Shown here piece after piece: positions 19,391 through 29,074 of a DNA stretch of 64,000 bases; the first letter of the stretch is position 1, and each line of letters begins with the position of its first letter. A model generated the notes under the pieces. That model had not been told where the DNA came from and did not search any database. It was given only the letters and a program-made list of their open reading frames with translations. A program made the translations under genes and the position numbers. The stretch is from assembly GCA_043101605.1 (NCBI GenBank), contig JBICIG010000090.1:14585-78584 (forward strand), read 5' to 3'. The DNA is from JBICIG01 sp043101605 (GTDB taxonomy: Bacteria; Planctomycetota; Phycisphaerae; Phycisphaerales; UBA1924).

Positions 19391-21805
19391 TCACAGGCGC
19401 TGCAGCCGCGCATACTCCAGGATCAGCGTCTTCTCGCCGGCCTGCTGGAACTTCACGCGGACTTTGGCCATCTGCCCGCCGCCCACGCTGACGACCGTCC
19501 CCATTCCGAAGCGCGGGTGGCGGACCCGGCAGCCCGGGGGGAACTGCACCTTGGCGCTCGCGGCGGCCCGCGACGAGTCCGACGACACGCTCTCGGGCGC
19601 GTCCCACGACACGCCCCCGGCCGCCGATGAATCGCCCGACCAGTCGCGGTCGAACCCGCCGCCGACCCCACCCCCGAACGCGTCGCCGAAGTCGGACTGA
19701 TCGCTCGCGCGGATGTTGGAGGAATCAAGTTCCTCGAGGAAGCGGCTGGGGATGGTGCGCTCGGTCATGCCGCGGACGGTGCGGTAGCGGGCGCTCGAGA
19801 TGTGCAGCCGGCGCATGGCGCGGGTGATGCCTACGAAGCACAGCCGGCGTTCCTCCTCGAGTGAATCCTCCGAGTCCATCGCGCGCGAACTGGGCAACAA
19901 GCCTTCTTCCAGACCGACCATCGCGACGGCGGGGAACTCCAATCCCTTCGCGGCGTGGAGGGTCATCAGCGTGACCGCGCCCTGCGCGGGATCGACCTTG
20001 TCGGCATCCGCGACCAGCGCGACCGATTCGAGGAACGCGCGGAGCATCGCCAGCAGCGGGGGAGTCTCGGCGTTCTTTCCCTCGGCGAGCACCTCGGCGC
20101 CGGGGAACGACGCGGGGTCGTCCTCGGGGACGAACCGCTCCTCGAACTGGGCCGCCGACGAGACGAGTTCGGAGAGGTTGTCGAGTCGCTCGGCGTCGGC
20201 CTCGGACTTGCTCGCCGCCGCCTGTGCCTCGTACGACGCCTCGAGCCCCGTGTCGCGGATCACCCGTTCGACCAGGTCGGGCAGGGAGTGCGAGACCTCG
20301 GCGCCCATGAAGGTGCCCGAGCCGGTCAGCCCGTCGATCATCGCGACGAACTTGGCCGCCGCGGACTGGGCGCGGGGGGAGACCCCGTCCACGCCCGACG
20401 CGTCGCGCAGCATCTCGAGCATCGGCACGCCGCGCGACCGCGCCGCGCCGGCGAGCTTGTCGAGCGACGCCTTGCCGAGCCCGCGCGTCGGCTTGTTGAC
20501 GATGCGCGCCAGCGAGACCTCGTCGCGCGGGTTCGCCACGACGCGCAGGTACGCCAGCGCGTCCTTGATCTCTTCGCGCTCGTAGAACGCCGTGCCGCGG
20601 GCGATGACATAGGGGATGCCGTGCTCGCGCAGCGCATCCTCCATCACGCGCGAGAGGGCGTTGTTGCGGTAGAAGACGGCCATGTCCGACCAGCGGAGCC
20701 CCCGGTCGTCCTCGCGCCGGGCGCGGAGCCAGTCGCAGACGAGCTGGGCCTCGCGGCGTTCGTCGGCGCACAGCGTCACCTCGACCGGATCGCCCCCTTC
20801 CAGCCGCGTGTACAGGTCCTTGTGCTTGCGTCGCTTGTTGTGGCGGATGAGCGTGTCGGCGTTGGCGAGAATGGGCGCGGTCGAGCGGAAGTTCTCGCCG
20901 AGTGCGATGACGCGGGCGCCGGGGTAGTGCTCCTCGAACTCGAGGATGTTGGAGATGTCGGCGCCGCGCCAGCCGTAGATCGACTGATCGGGATCCCCGA
21001 CGACGCAGATGTTGGGCCCGGTCTCGGTGCCCTCGATGCCGGGCAGCCCGCGTCCCTCGCCGGCGATCAGGCTCGCGATGAGGAACTGGGCCCGGTTGGT
21101 GTCCTGGTACTCGTCGATGAGCAGGTAGTGCCAGCGGTGCTGAATCTCGGCCCGCACGCCCTCGTCGGCCCGGAGCATCCCCGCGGTCAGGAGGAGCAGG
21201 TCGTCGAAGTCGATCGCCCCCGCCGCGCGCAGCCCGCGCTCGTATGCCTCGTAGATCTTGGCGATCTGGTTGGCGTAGTAGTCGCTCGCGGCCGCCTTGT
21301 ACGCCGCGGCGTCCTGCAGCTCGTTCTTGGCGTTGCTGATCGTCGACAGCACCGAGCGCGGAGGCCAGTTGCTCGTGCTCAGCCCGAGGTCGGCGATCGT
21401 CCGCTTCATCAGGCTCGCCTGGTCGGACGAGTCGTAGATCGTGAAGTCGGCCGGGAGGTGCTCGACGCCCTTGCTCCCCGCGTAGCGACGCAGCAGGCGC
21501 GCACACAGCGAGTGGAAGGTCGTGATCGTCATCCCGCGCAGCAGGCGCGGGTCGGCCGAGAGCAGCCCGTGAACGCGTTCTCGCATCTCGCCGGCGGCCT
21601 TGTTCGTGAAGGTCAGCGCCAGGATCGACCACGGGGGCACACCCAGCGACACCAGCCGGGCGATCCGACGGGTGATGACCCGCGTCTTGCCCGATCCCGC
21701 CGCCGCCAGCACCAGCAGCGGGCCCTCGGTGTGCTCGACGGCGTGGCGCTGATCGTCGGTCAGGTCGGCAAGAAGCTGGTCGGCGTCGGGTCGCCCGAAG
21801 GTCAT
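19391..21805 (-). CDS. pcrA: PcrA/UvrD-type superfamily 1 DNA helicase
   Basis: The 804-aa 3'-5' helicase serves nucleotide-excision and replication repair. It shows Walker A AAAGSGKTRVI, DEYQDTN (Walker B), GDPDQSIYGWRGA (motif III), ALGENFRST (IV), TLHAAKGLEFPAV (V) and RRLCFVGITRA (VI). The C-terminus has the PcrA tudor-like module (VRHPRFGMGTVVSV ... LILEYARLQRL) that contacts RNA polymerase. A Gly/Asp-rich linker (about 690-740) precedes it. I chose the ATG at 21805; the ATG at 21892 would add 29 residues. It is convergent with the KAP-like gene, 12 bp apart. Confidence 0.93.
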   Translation of the reverse strand: MTFGRPDADQLLADLTDDQRHAVEHTEGPLLVLAAAGSGKTRVITRRIARLVSLGVPPWSILALTFTNKAAGEMRERVHGLLSADPRLLRGMTITTFHSLCARLLRRYAGSKGVEHLPADFTIYDSSDQASLMKRTIADLGLSTSNWPPRSVLSTISNAKNELQDAAAYKAAASDYYANQIAKIYEAYERGLRAAGAIDFDDLLLLTAGMLRADEGVRAEIQHRWHYLLIDEYQDTNRAQFLIASLIAGEGRGLPGIEGTETGPNICVVGDPDQSIYGWRGADISNILEFEEHYPGARVIALGENFRSTAPILANADTLIRHNKRRKHKDLYTRLEGGDPVEVTLCADERREAQLVCDWLRARREDDRGLRWSDMAVFYRNNALSRVMEDALREHGIPYVIARGTAFYEREEIKDALAYLRVVANPRDEVSLARIVNKPTRGLGKASLDKLAGAARSRGVPMLEMLRDASGVDGVSPRAQSAAAKFVAMIDGLTGSGTFMGAEVSHSLPDLVERVIRDTGLEASYEAQAAASKSEADAERLDNLSELVSSAAQFEERFVPEDDPASFPGAEVLAEGKNAETPPLLAMLRAFLESVALVADADKVDPAQGAVTLMTLHAAKGLEFPAVAMVGLEEGLLPSSRAMDSEDSLEEERRLCFVGITRAMRRLHISSARYRTVRGMTERTIPSRFLEELDSSNIRASDQSDFGDAFGGGVGGGFDRDWSGDSSAAGGVSWDAPESVSSDSSRAAASAKVQFPPGCRVRHPRFGMGTVVSVGGGQMAKVRVKFQQAGEKTLILEYARLQRL

Positions 21806-21929
21806 GGGTTCGTCCGTGGATCGAGTCGCGTCGGTGTGGGTCGGTGCGTCGCCCCGGTTCCATCCGGGGCCTGCGTGAACTTGGGTGAGCATAGGGATCG
21901 CCCGCGGCGGCGGGCGCGCAAACGACGGG

Positions 21930-23969
21930 TCAGCTCCCCGCGTCATCGTCCCGTGGGAGCTGCCCGGCGCGGGGGATGTGGGGCTGGTCGGCCGAGCGCG
22001 AGATCAGCGCCACGCCGTCGGGCAGGTCGGCGGCGACCTGCGCCACGACATCGCCCTCGAGCTTGCGCGCAAACGCCGACCGCCGCGTCTTGCCCATGAT
22101 CAGCGTGTCGCACCCGAAGGTCACGGTGTAGTCGAGGATCTCGTCGGCGATCTCGGTCGCGGTGACATAGATCGGGACGAACGGCACGCCCGCGTCGCGC
22201 GCCAGCAGCGCCGTGGTCCCCAGCGCCTCCTGAGCGGCGGGGTCCTCGGCGACGCTCGGGACATGCGCGGCGCCCATGTCCATCACGCGCAGCGTGCGCA
22301 CATAGATCGCAAACAGCGTCGCCTTGCGCCGCCGCGCCAGGTCGACGGCGAACTCCGACTGGTACCGCCCGCGGGCGGCGAGCATGATCTTGGGGCGCGA
22401 CGGGTCGATCTTGGTCGGGGCCTCGGCGAGTTCGGCAAGCCAGCCCGCTTCGGGCGTGGGCAGGGGCTCTGGGCGACCCTTGGCCAGCCGCTTGAGCACG
22501 CCCCGGGTCCCGAGCACCGCGACGACCAGCCCGCCGCTGAACGCGAGGCTTTCGAGTTGGGTGACGGCGATCGTGAGCGTCACCGCCGCGAGAAACCCGC
22601 CGAGCGCCCACAGACCCGCCCGCGAGCGCCGCCCGATCTTGAGCTGCCGGTTCATGCCCGAGCTGACCAGCGTGACGGTGATCGCCCCGCACACGCCCAG
22701 CACATACAGCTTCGCGAGCACCGTGACATCGCGCTCGGCGGCGATGACCGCGATCGGGATGACCAGCGCCACCAGCAACCCGATCGACGGGACGCCCGAG
22801 TAGTTCAGTTTGGTGAGCGCGCGCGGCAGCTCGCGGTCCTGCCCCATCGCGAACAGCACCGACACCATGGCCATCACCGCGGTGTTGGTCGCGCTGAGCA
22901 GCAGCAGCCCGAAGGTGATCCCGGCGACCTTGCCGAAGATGAACCCGGCGTCGGCTCCGAACCACTCCTTGCCCGCCTCGGTCGCGACGACCTTCATCGC
23001 GGCGTTGGTGTACTTCTCGACTTGCTCCTCGTGCTCGATCAGCCCCGCGTACGCCTCGGCGTCGGCTTCGGGGAGCGTCGCGACCTGCTCGTCGGTCAGC
23101 GTGAACGGGCGGTCGGACGAGAGCCGGGCGGCCAGATCCTCGGGCAGTCGCTCGATCAGCGCGCCTCGCGATTCGATCAGCCGCAGCTCGTCGGGCTGGT
23201 GCATCTCCTGCAGGCTCACGCCCGCGACGACGAACCCGAGCCCGGCGAGCGCGAGCCCGAAGATCATGTTGAGCCCGACGACCTCGAGCGTGACGGGCCA
23301 GATGGTCCGCTTGGCGGTCTTCTCGACCGGGCGGTTCATCATCCCGGTCATGTTCGCGACCGCCTCGACGCCCGCGAGCGCCAGGCAGATCTTGGTGAAG
23401 CTGACCCACGCGTCGAACGCGGGGGTCTGGGTGAAGTAGTCGAAGCTGATGGTGCGGATGCCGCGGAGGAACGCGGGCATCGCCAGCACCGCCATCACCG
23501 CCGACACGCCCAGCGCCGCGAACGCGATGATCAGCGCGAACCGCCCGGCGCTCTTGGCGCCCAGCCAGTTGACCGCCCCGATGAGCAGGATCGTGCCGAT
23601 GCCCAGCGGCAGGATCAGCGACTCGCCGACCCCGAAGTAGTGGAACGCCTCGACCACGCTGATCGCCGCGGTCATGATGTATCCCGAGAGCAGCAGTGTC
23701 GAGCCGACCACGCTCAGGGTTGGGGAGATCTGTCGGGCGGCGGTGTAGACGCCCCCGCCGTCGGGAAACTCCCGGCACACGATCGTGTACGCCCAGCTCA
23801 CCGCGATCATCAGCAGCCCGATCGCCGCGAGATAAAGCACGCTGGCGTGGGCGGTGTAGAGGAACGCCAACCCGAGGACATACAGGCGGCTCGTCCCCCA
23901 GTCGCCGTAGAGCAGCGGCCCGGCGTGGAACCACCTCAGATCACGCGGTCGGCTTTCGGTGACGAGCAT
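21930..23969 (-). CDS. APC-superfamily amino-acid permease with C-terminal UspA-like domain
   Basis: The 679-aa protein has about 12 membrane helices in its first ~480 residues (LYVLGLAFLYTAHASVLYLA; GGVYTAAR, a substrate-site feature of APC transporters). A ~75-residue extramembrane insert between helices (about 255-335) is rich in Glu/Asp. The C-terminus (about 525-650) resembles a universal stress protein fold, with GCDTLIMGKTRRS near the nucleotide-binding loop. Such permease-Usp fusions suggest transport controlled by nucleotide or stress state. Substrate unknown. It lies 124 bp upstream of pcrA in the same direction. Confidence 0.85.
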   Translation of the reverse strand: MLVTESRPRDLRWFHAGPLLYGDWGTSRLYVLGLAFLYTAHASVLYLAAIGLLMIAVSWAYTIVCREFPDGGGVYTAARQISPTLSVVGSTLLLSGYIMTAAISVVEAFHYFGVGESLILPLGIGTILLIGAVNWLGAKSAGRFALIIAFAALGVSAVMAVLAMPAFLRGIRTISFDYFTQTPAFDAWVSFTKICLALAGVEAVANMTGMMNRPVEKTAKRTIWPVTLEVVGLNMIFGLALAGLGFVVAGVSLQEMHQPDELRLIESRGALIERLPEDLAARLSSDRPFTLTDEQVATLPEADAEAYAGLIEHEEQVEKYTNAAMKVVATEAGKEWFGADAGFIFGKVAGITFGLLLLSATNTAVMAMVSVLFAMGQDRELPRALTKLNYSGVPSIGLLVALVIPIAVIAAERDVTVLAKLYVLGVCGAITVTLVSSGMNRQLKIGRRSRAGLWALGGFLAAVTLTIAVTQLESLAFSGGLVVAVLGTRGVLKRLAKGRPEPLPTPEAGWLAELAEAPTKIDPSRPKIMLAARGRYQSEFAVDLARRRKATLFAIYVRTLRVMDMGAAHVPSVAEDPAAQEALGTTALLARDAGVPFVPIYVTATEIADEILDYTVTFGCDTLIMGKTRRSAFARKLEGDVVAQVAADLPDGVALISRSADQPHIPRAGQLPRDDDAGS

Positions 23970-24093
23970 GCGGCGGACTCAACGCGGGACTCGGGGCGAA
24001 CCAAGCGGCGAGTATACGGGTGAGCCCCCCGCAACGCGGGCGCTTCACCCGGCGGCAGTCGGCCGCGTGGGTTCGCTTCCCTACAGTCTTGCC

Positions 24094-27000
24094 ATGAACG
24101 GAACGCCCGTCCGCTGGTTCCATCCGGTCCGTCTTGTCCTGATCGTCACGCTGGCGAGCGCGTCGGCGTGGGCGGCGGCCCAGCCGCGCCCGGTACTCAA
24201 CCATCGCGGCGCCACGCCGATCGATGAGTCGGTCTCCCAGCCTGAGCAGCCCGCTCAGCCCGCCGCCCCGGCGATCACCGCCGCGGAGATCAACGATCGT
24301 CTCGCGGCGATCGCCCAGGACGCCTCGCTCGATGAGGCAACGAAGAAGTCCCTGACCGACACCTACAACAACGCCCTGGCGGCGCTGGCGACCGCCGACT
24401 CAGCCGCCGCCCGCCGCGCCGATGCGCGCAAGGCCGCCGAGGAAGCCCCGGGCAAGCTCGCGGCGATCCGCGAGTCGCTCGCCACGCCGATCCAGCCCCC
24501 CAATGTCTCGCCGCCGTCCGACGCGACACGCGCGCAGATCGAACGCTCGCTCGCGCAGGCGCAGGCGGAGTTGCAGGCCGCCCGCAAGGAAGCCGACGAA
24601 CTGCAGGCCGAGGCGACCCGTCGCCGCGACCGCCGGGCCGCTATCCCCGAGCAGATCGCCCAGGCCAAGCGCCGTCTGACCGATCTCGAATCGTCCCTCG
24701 CCGGGCTCACCGGCGTCGCCGAGCCCACGCCCGCCCAGCGGGCCCAGCAGGCGCTGCTCCAGGCGCAGCGGTACGCGACGGCGAGCGAGGTCGCCGCGCT
24801 CGAAGCCGAACTCGAGAGCTACGACGCTCGGCAGGAACTCCTCCCGGCCCGGCGTGACGCGTCGCTGCGGCGGGTCACCGAGAAGGAAGCCGAGGTCAAC
24901 GCGTGGCAGGAGCTGGTCAACCGTCGGCGGCAACTCGAGGCCCAGCAACAGGCTCGCGAAGCCGAGCGGCTGAGGCTCGAGGCGGCGCGGCAGCACCCGG
25001 TTCTGCAGGAGTTCGCCGCCGAGAGCAAGGAACTCGCCGACCGACGCGCCGGCGAGGAGGGCATCCTCACCAAGTCCACGCAGGTCAACAACGAGGCCAG
25101 CCAGCGGGAGACGCAGCTCAACCGCATCCGCGAGCAGTACAAGGACATCAAGCGCCGCATCCAGGTCTCGGGGTTCAACCGGACCGTCGGGCGTCAGCTC
25201 CGCCGTCAGTTCGAGAACCTGCCCGAACTGGCCGATCCGACCGATCTCCGCAAGCGCCTCGCCGCGATCCAGCAGGAGCTCGAGGCGGCCGAGTACGAGC
25301 TCTATGAACTCCAGGAGCGACGGCTCGGCATGGGCGACACCGAATCGGTCGCCCAGCGCCTGCTCGACGACATCGACCCCTCCGAGACCGAGGCGACTCC
25401 CGAGGAACTGCAGGCGATCGCGCGCGACCTGGCCGTCGCCCGCCGCGACACGCTCGACGGGCTCATCGCCGACCTGACGCGGTACATCGACGACGGGCTC
25501 GTGCCGCTGGAACTGGTGACCGCGGACCTGCGCGAGGCGGCCGAGGCGTACGAGTCGTTCATCCGCGAGCGCATTCTCTGGGTGCGCAGCGTCTCGTCGG
25601 AGACGACGCTCGAGCCGCGGGCGTTCGTCGACGCCGGGGTGTGGCTCGCCGATCCGCAGGCGTGGCGGGTCGGGGTGTCGCGCGTCAGCGACGACATTGT
25701 CAATCGCTGGCCGACCACGGGGTTCGTCGTGGTTCTGCTCGGCGCGATGTTCGTCGCCGGGCACATGGGCCGCCGACGCATCAAGGAACTCAAGTCGCTC
25801 GTCGGGCGTTTCAGCACCGACTCGATCCGGCACACCTTCGAGGCGACCCTCTGGACGCTCATCGGGTCGGCGGCTCTCCCGGCGTTGCTCTGGTGGCTCG
25901 GGTGGCTGCTCGCCAAGCCGATCGACCAGTCCGAGCAGATGCTCGCCGTCGGCACCGGGCTGCAGGCGTCGGCGCTGCTGCTCTTCCCGCTCGTGTTTCT
26001 GCAGCGGATGACGCGCGCCGGCGGGCTCGCCGACGCCCACTTCCGCTGGCCGACCGAGTCGCTCCGCATCGTCCGCCGGCACCTGCGCTGGCTGACGCCC
26101 ACGCTCGTCGTCACGATGGCCCTCGCCGAGGGCTACGACCGGCACGCCCCGGAGGTCCTCAACGGCGCGCTCGGGCGGGCGTCGTTCACGATCGGGCTGC
26201 TCGCGCTGGCGGTGGCGCTGCAGCGATTGCTGCGCCCGAAGGGCGCGGTGCTCAGCGACTTCCTCTCCCGCAACGCCGGGGGGTGGATCGACCGCCTGCG
26301 CTATGTGTGGTTCCCCGCGGTCGTCGGGCTCCCGGTCGTGCTGATCATCGCGTCGTGGGCCGGCTACCACTACACCGCGCTGCAGCTCGAACACCGCTTC
26401 GAGTCCACTCTCGGGCTGGTGCTCCTCATCGCGGTGATCAACGGGTTGATGCTGCGCTGGCTGTTTCTGGCGCGCCGGCGCGTCGCGGTCGAGAACGCCC
26501 GCCGCCGCCGCGAGCAGGCCCAGTCCGAGTCCGCGGGCACGGCCCCGGCGGAAGTGCCCACCGAGAGCGGCGTCGCGCCGGTCGAGGAACACAAGCTCGA
26601 CCTCCCCGCCGTCAGCGCCCAGACGCGTCAACTCATCCGCACCGGGCTCGCGGTGGCGCTCGTGCTCGGGCTCTTCACGACCTGGGCGGGCGTGCTGCCG
26701 GCGCTCCGCATGCTCGACCGCGTGCAGGTCTGGCCCTCGATGGAGGTCATCGACGAGGAGGATCGGCTTGTCATCCCGGTGCTCGAACCGGCGGCCGCGG
26801 CTCAGGCGACCGACGACAACGCCCAGCCCGCCGCCGACGCGCCCGCGGGCGAGGCGTCCACCGGCGGCGGGACGGGCGCGGGGCTGCCGCTCCCGGGCGT
26901 ACCCGCGACCTCGGCCGGGGCGGGCAGTGAATCAACGGCGATCGCGGCGGTCACACTGGCCGATCTCGGGTTGGCGCTCGTGCTGCTCGCGGCGACGATC

Positions 27001-27810
27001 GTCGCGTTCCGCAATGTGCCCGGCCTGGTCGATATCGTCGTGCTGCAGCGCCTCCCGCTCGACGCGGGCAGCCGCTTCGCGCTGAGCACCGTGCTGCGCT
27101 ACCTGATCGCGATGATCGGGCTCGTCGCGGCGTTCGGGGCGATGAGCATCTCGTGGAACAATGTCCAGTGGCTCGCCGCCGCCCTGACCTTCGGGCTCGC
27201 GTTCGGGCTCCAGGAGATCTTCGCCAACTTCGTCTCGGGCCTGATCATCCTCGCCGAGCGACCCATCCGCATCGGCGACACCGTGACGGTCAACAACATC
27301 AGCGGCACGGTCACCAAGATCCGCATGCGCGCCACCACCATCACCGACTGGGACCGCAAGGAACTGGTCATCCCCAACAAGACCTTCATCACCGGCGAAG
27401 TGGTCAACTGGACACTCTCGGATCCGACCCTCCGCCTCTCCATCCCCGTGGGCGTGGCGTACAGCGCCGACATCCGCAACGCCGAGGCCACCCTCCTCCG
27501 CGTCGCCCGCGCCAACCCGATCATCCTCAAGGAGCCGGCGCCGTATGTCTTCTTCACCCAGTTCGGCGACAGCACGCTGAACTTTGAGCTCCGCTGCTTC
27601 CTCCCCAGTGTCGAACATCTCGTCAGCGTCAAGCACGCGCTGCACATGGCGATCACCGAGGCATTCCGCGAGGAGAACATCGAGATCGCCTTCCCCCAGC
27701 GCGACCTGCACATCCGCTCGATCGGCGACCTGGCCGGGCTCGTCCGCGCCCGCGACGCCAAGCCCGCCGGCGATTCCGAACCCCGCGAGCTCGAGCCTCA
27801 GAGCCACTGA
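24094..27810 (+). CDS. Large MscS/MscK-type mechanosensitive channel
   Basis: The 1238-aa protein has a signal peptide (ending AWAAAQ), a long periplasmic region of heptad-rich coiled coil (about 65-470), several membrane helices (about 530-1000) and a C-terminal MscS core: GLAFGLQEIFANFVSGLIIL (pore helix TM3), ERPIRIGDTVTV, WDRKELVIPNKTFI and a cytoplasmic beta/alpha domain. This matches the KefA/MscK architecture, which releases osmolytes when membrane tension rises. A low-complexity Ala/Pro/Gly segment (about 905-950) sits between helices. The last 13 bp overlap the convergent CorA-type gene. Confidence 0.92.
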   Translation: MNGTPVRWFHPVRLVLIVTLASASAWAAAQPRPVLNHRGATPIDESVSQPEQPAQPAAPAITAAEINDRLAAIAQDASLDEATKKSLTDTYNNALAALATADSAAARRADARKAAEEAPGKLAAIRESLATPIQPPNVSPPSDATRAQIERSLAQAQAELQAARKEADELQAEATRRRDRRAAIPEQIAQAKRRLTDLESSLAGLTGVAEPTPAQRAQQALLQAQRYATASEVAALEAELESYDARQELLPARRDASLRRVTEKEAEVNAWQELVNRRRQLEAQQQAREAERLRLEAARQHPVLQEFAAESKELADRRAGEEGILTKSTQVNNEASQRETQLNRIREQYKDIKRRIQVSGFNRTVGRQLRRQFENLPELADPTDLRKRLAAIQQELEAAEYELYELQERRLGMGDTESVAQRLLDDIDPSETEATPEELQAIARDLAVARRDTLDGLIADLTRYIDDGLVPLELVTADLREAAEAYESFIRERILWVRSVSSETTLEPRAFVDAGVWLADPQAWRVGVSRVSDDIVNRWPTTGFVVVLLGAMFVAGHMGRRRIKELKSLVGRFSTDSIRHTFEATLWTLIGSAALPALLWWLGWLLAKPIDQSEQMLAVGTGLQASALLLFPLVFLQRMTRAGGLADAHFRWPTESLRIVRRHLRWLTPTLVVTMALAEGYDRHAPEVLNGALGRASFTIGLLALAVALQRLLRPKGAVLSDFLSRNAGGWIDRLRYVWFPAVVGLPVVLIIASWAGYHYTALQLEHRFESTLGLVLLIAVINGLMLRWLFLARRRVAVENARRRREQAQSESAGTAPAEVPTESGVAPVEEHKLDLPAVSAQTRQLIRTGLAVALVLGLFTTWAGVLPALRMLDRVQVWPSMEVIDEEDRLVIPVLEPAAAAQATDDNAQPAADAPAGEASTGGGTGAGLPLPGVPATSAGAGSESTAIAAVTLADLGLALVLLAATIVAFRNVPGLVDIVVLQRLPLDAGSRFALSTVLRYLIAMIGLVAAFGAMSISWNNVQWLAAALTFGLAFGLQEIFANFVSGLIILAERPIRIGDTVTVNNISGTVTKIRMRATTITDWDRKELVIPNKTFITGEVVNWTLSDPTLRLSIPVGVAYSADIRNAEATLLRVARANPIILKEPAPYVFFTQFGDSTLNFELRCFLPSVEHLVSVKHALHMAITEAFREENIEIAFPQRDLHIRSIGDLAGLVRARDAKPAGDSEPRELEPQSH

Positions 27811-28766
27811 CGACGGCGGATCACCAGGTACGCCACGAACCCCAGCGCCGCCAGCGCGCCGGTCACGATCCAGAAGCCCCACGGCGAATCGCTCAGGGGC
27901 ACCCCGCCGACATTCATCCCGAGCATCCCCGAGATCAAGGTCAGCGGCAGGAAGATCCCCGCGATCAGCGTGAGCACATACATCCGCTGGTTCGCCAGCG
28001 TCGCCGCCTGGCTGTCGAGTTCCTCCTGGAGCAACTGCGCCCGCGCCTTGGCCGCGTCGAGGTCCTCGACGAAGCGGATGACACGGTTGATTGGCTCGTT
28101 GAGCGCCCGCCGGTGGGCGCGGGTCAGGATCGCCTCGTCGAACTCGTGCACCCGCTCGAGCGCCGTCGCCTGCGGACCCAGGAATCGGCGGAGGCCGATC
28201 AGCCGCCGCCTCGTCTCGATGAGCACATGCCGATCGACCGTGTCGTCCGGGTCGGCGATCCGGTCCTCGTAGTCATCGAGCTGATCCTCGAGCTGCTCCA
28301 TCACCGTCGTCATGCGGTCGGTCAGCCCGGTGATCATCGCCACCAGCAGGTCGCCGACGGACTTCGGGCCCTGCCCGCTCTCGCACTGCTCGACCAGGTC
28401 CTCGATCGACCGCAGCCGCTGCCCCTGCATCGAGATCACCCGGGTGGGCTCGATCCAGATGCGGATCGAGATCATGTCCTCGGGGACCGCGCCCTCGTTG
28501 AGGTTCACGCCGCGCAGGATCAGCAGCACCCCGAGCTCTGTGATCGACACCCGCGGGCGGGTCGTCTCGCTCAGCAGCGCACGGACCAGCATCGGGTCGA
28601 GCCCCGCCCGCTCGCGGAGCCAGCCGGCCGTCTCCGGCGCGAGCCGGTCGAGGTGCACCCAGGTCGGGCTCCCGCCGCTGGCGACCGCGACCTCGGCCTC
28701 GACCGTCCGCTGCGAGCCGAGCTCAAACGACGCGAGCACCATCTTGGAATGGTCCGGGCTGATCAT
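27798..28766 (-). CDS. CorA/ZntB-family divalent cation transporter
   Basis: The 322-aa protein has a cytoplasmic alpha/beta funnel domain, a long stalk helix rich in charged residues (about 150-255), and two C-terminal membrane helices. The first ends in GMLGMNVGG, which contains the GMN selectivity motif of the CorA family. The loop after GMN has few acidic residues, and the N-terminal domain fits the ZntB-like subgroup, so Mg2+ import or Zn2+ transport are both possible. The ATG at 28766 (MISPDHSKM) is used; Met9 is an alternative. Its 3' end overlaps the convergent channel gene by 13 bp. Confidence 0.88.
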   Translation of the reverse strand: MISPDHSKMVLASFELGSQRTVEAEVAVASGGSPTWVHLDRLAPETAGWLRERAGLDPMLVRALLSETTRPRVSITELGVLLILRGVNLNEGAVPEDMISIRIWIEPTRVISMQGQRLRSIEDLVEQCESGQGPKSVGDLLVAMITGLTDRMTTVMEQLEDQLDDYEDRIADPDDTVDRHVLIETRRRLIGLRRFLGPQATALERVHEFDEAILTRAHRRALNEPINRVIRFVEDLDAAKARAQLLQEELDSQAATLANQRMYVLTLIAGIFLPLTLISGMLGMNVGGVPLSDSPWGFWIVTGALAALGFVAYLVIRRRQWL

Positions 28767-28938
28767 CGCCCGGCGAGTGTACCCCGGACCGGATCGCGAA
28801 CCGCCGCCCCCCCCGGGGCGTACCGGATCCCGGAGCGCGGGCCCGGTTCTTCGGTGCCCGCGGGAAGCCCGATCGTGCCGCCGAGAAGTTCCCGACGCCG
28901 GGCCCGGCAAGGCGTCTGCCGTGGGGCCCGGGCGGGGT

Positions 28939-28967
28939 TTGACAGTGGGGCGGGGCCCAAGTAGCGT
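28939..28967 (+). promoter_or_regulatory. Candidate sigma-70 promoter of the kinase gene
   Basis: A perfect -35 hexamer TTGACA (28939-28944) is followed after 17 bp by TAGCGT (28962-28967), a weak -10 box. It lies about 108 bp before the kinase start codon, in a 308-bp divergent spacer (28767-29074) that otherwise shows only GC-rich sequence and no gene. Confidence 0.45.
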
Positions 28968-29074
28968 TCGGCCGATCCTCTCCGGTTCGGTCGAACCCGG
29001 AGGTCGATCCGGCCGAGAAGGGTGCCGGGCCGCGTCGGCCCGCCGGCAAACAGGCCCCGCAGGCACAGCAGGCG

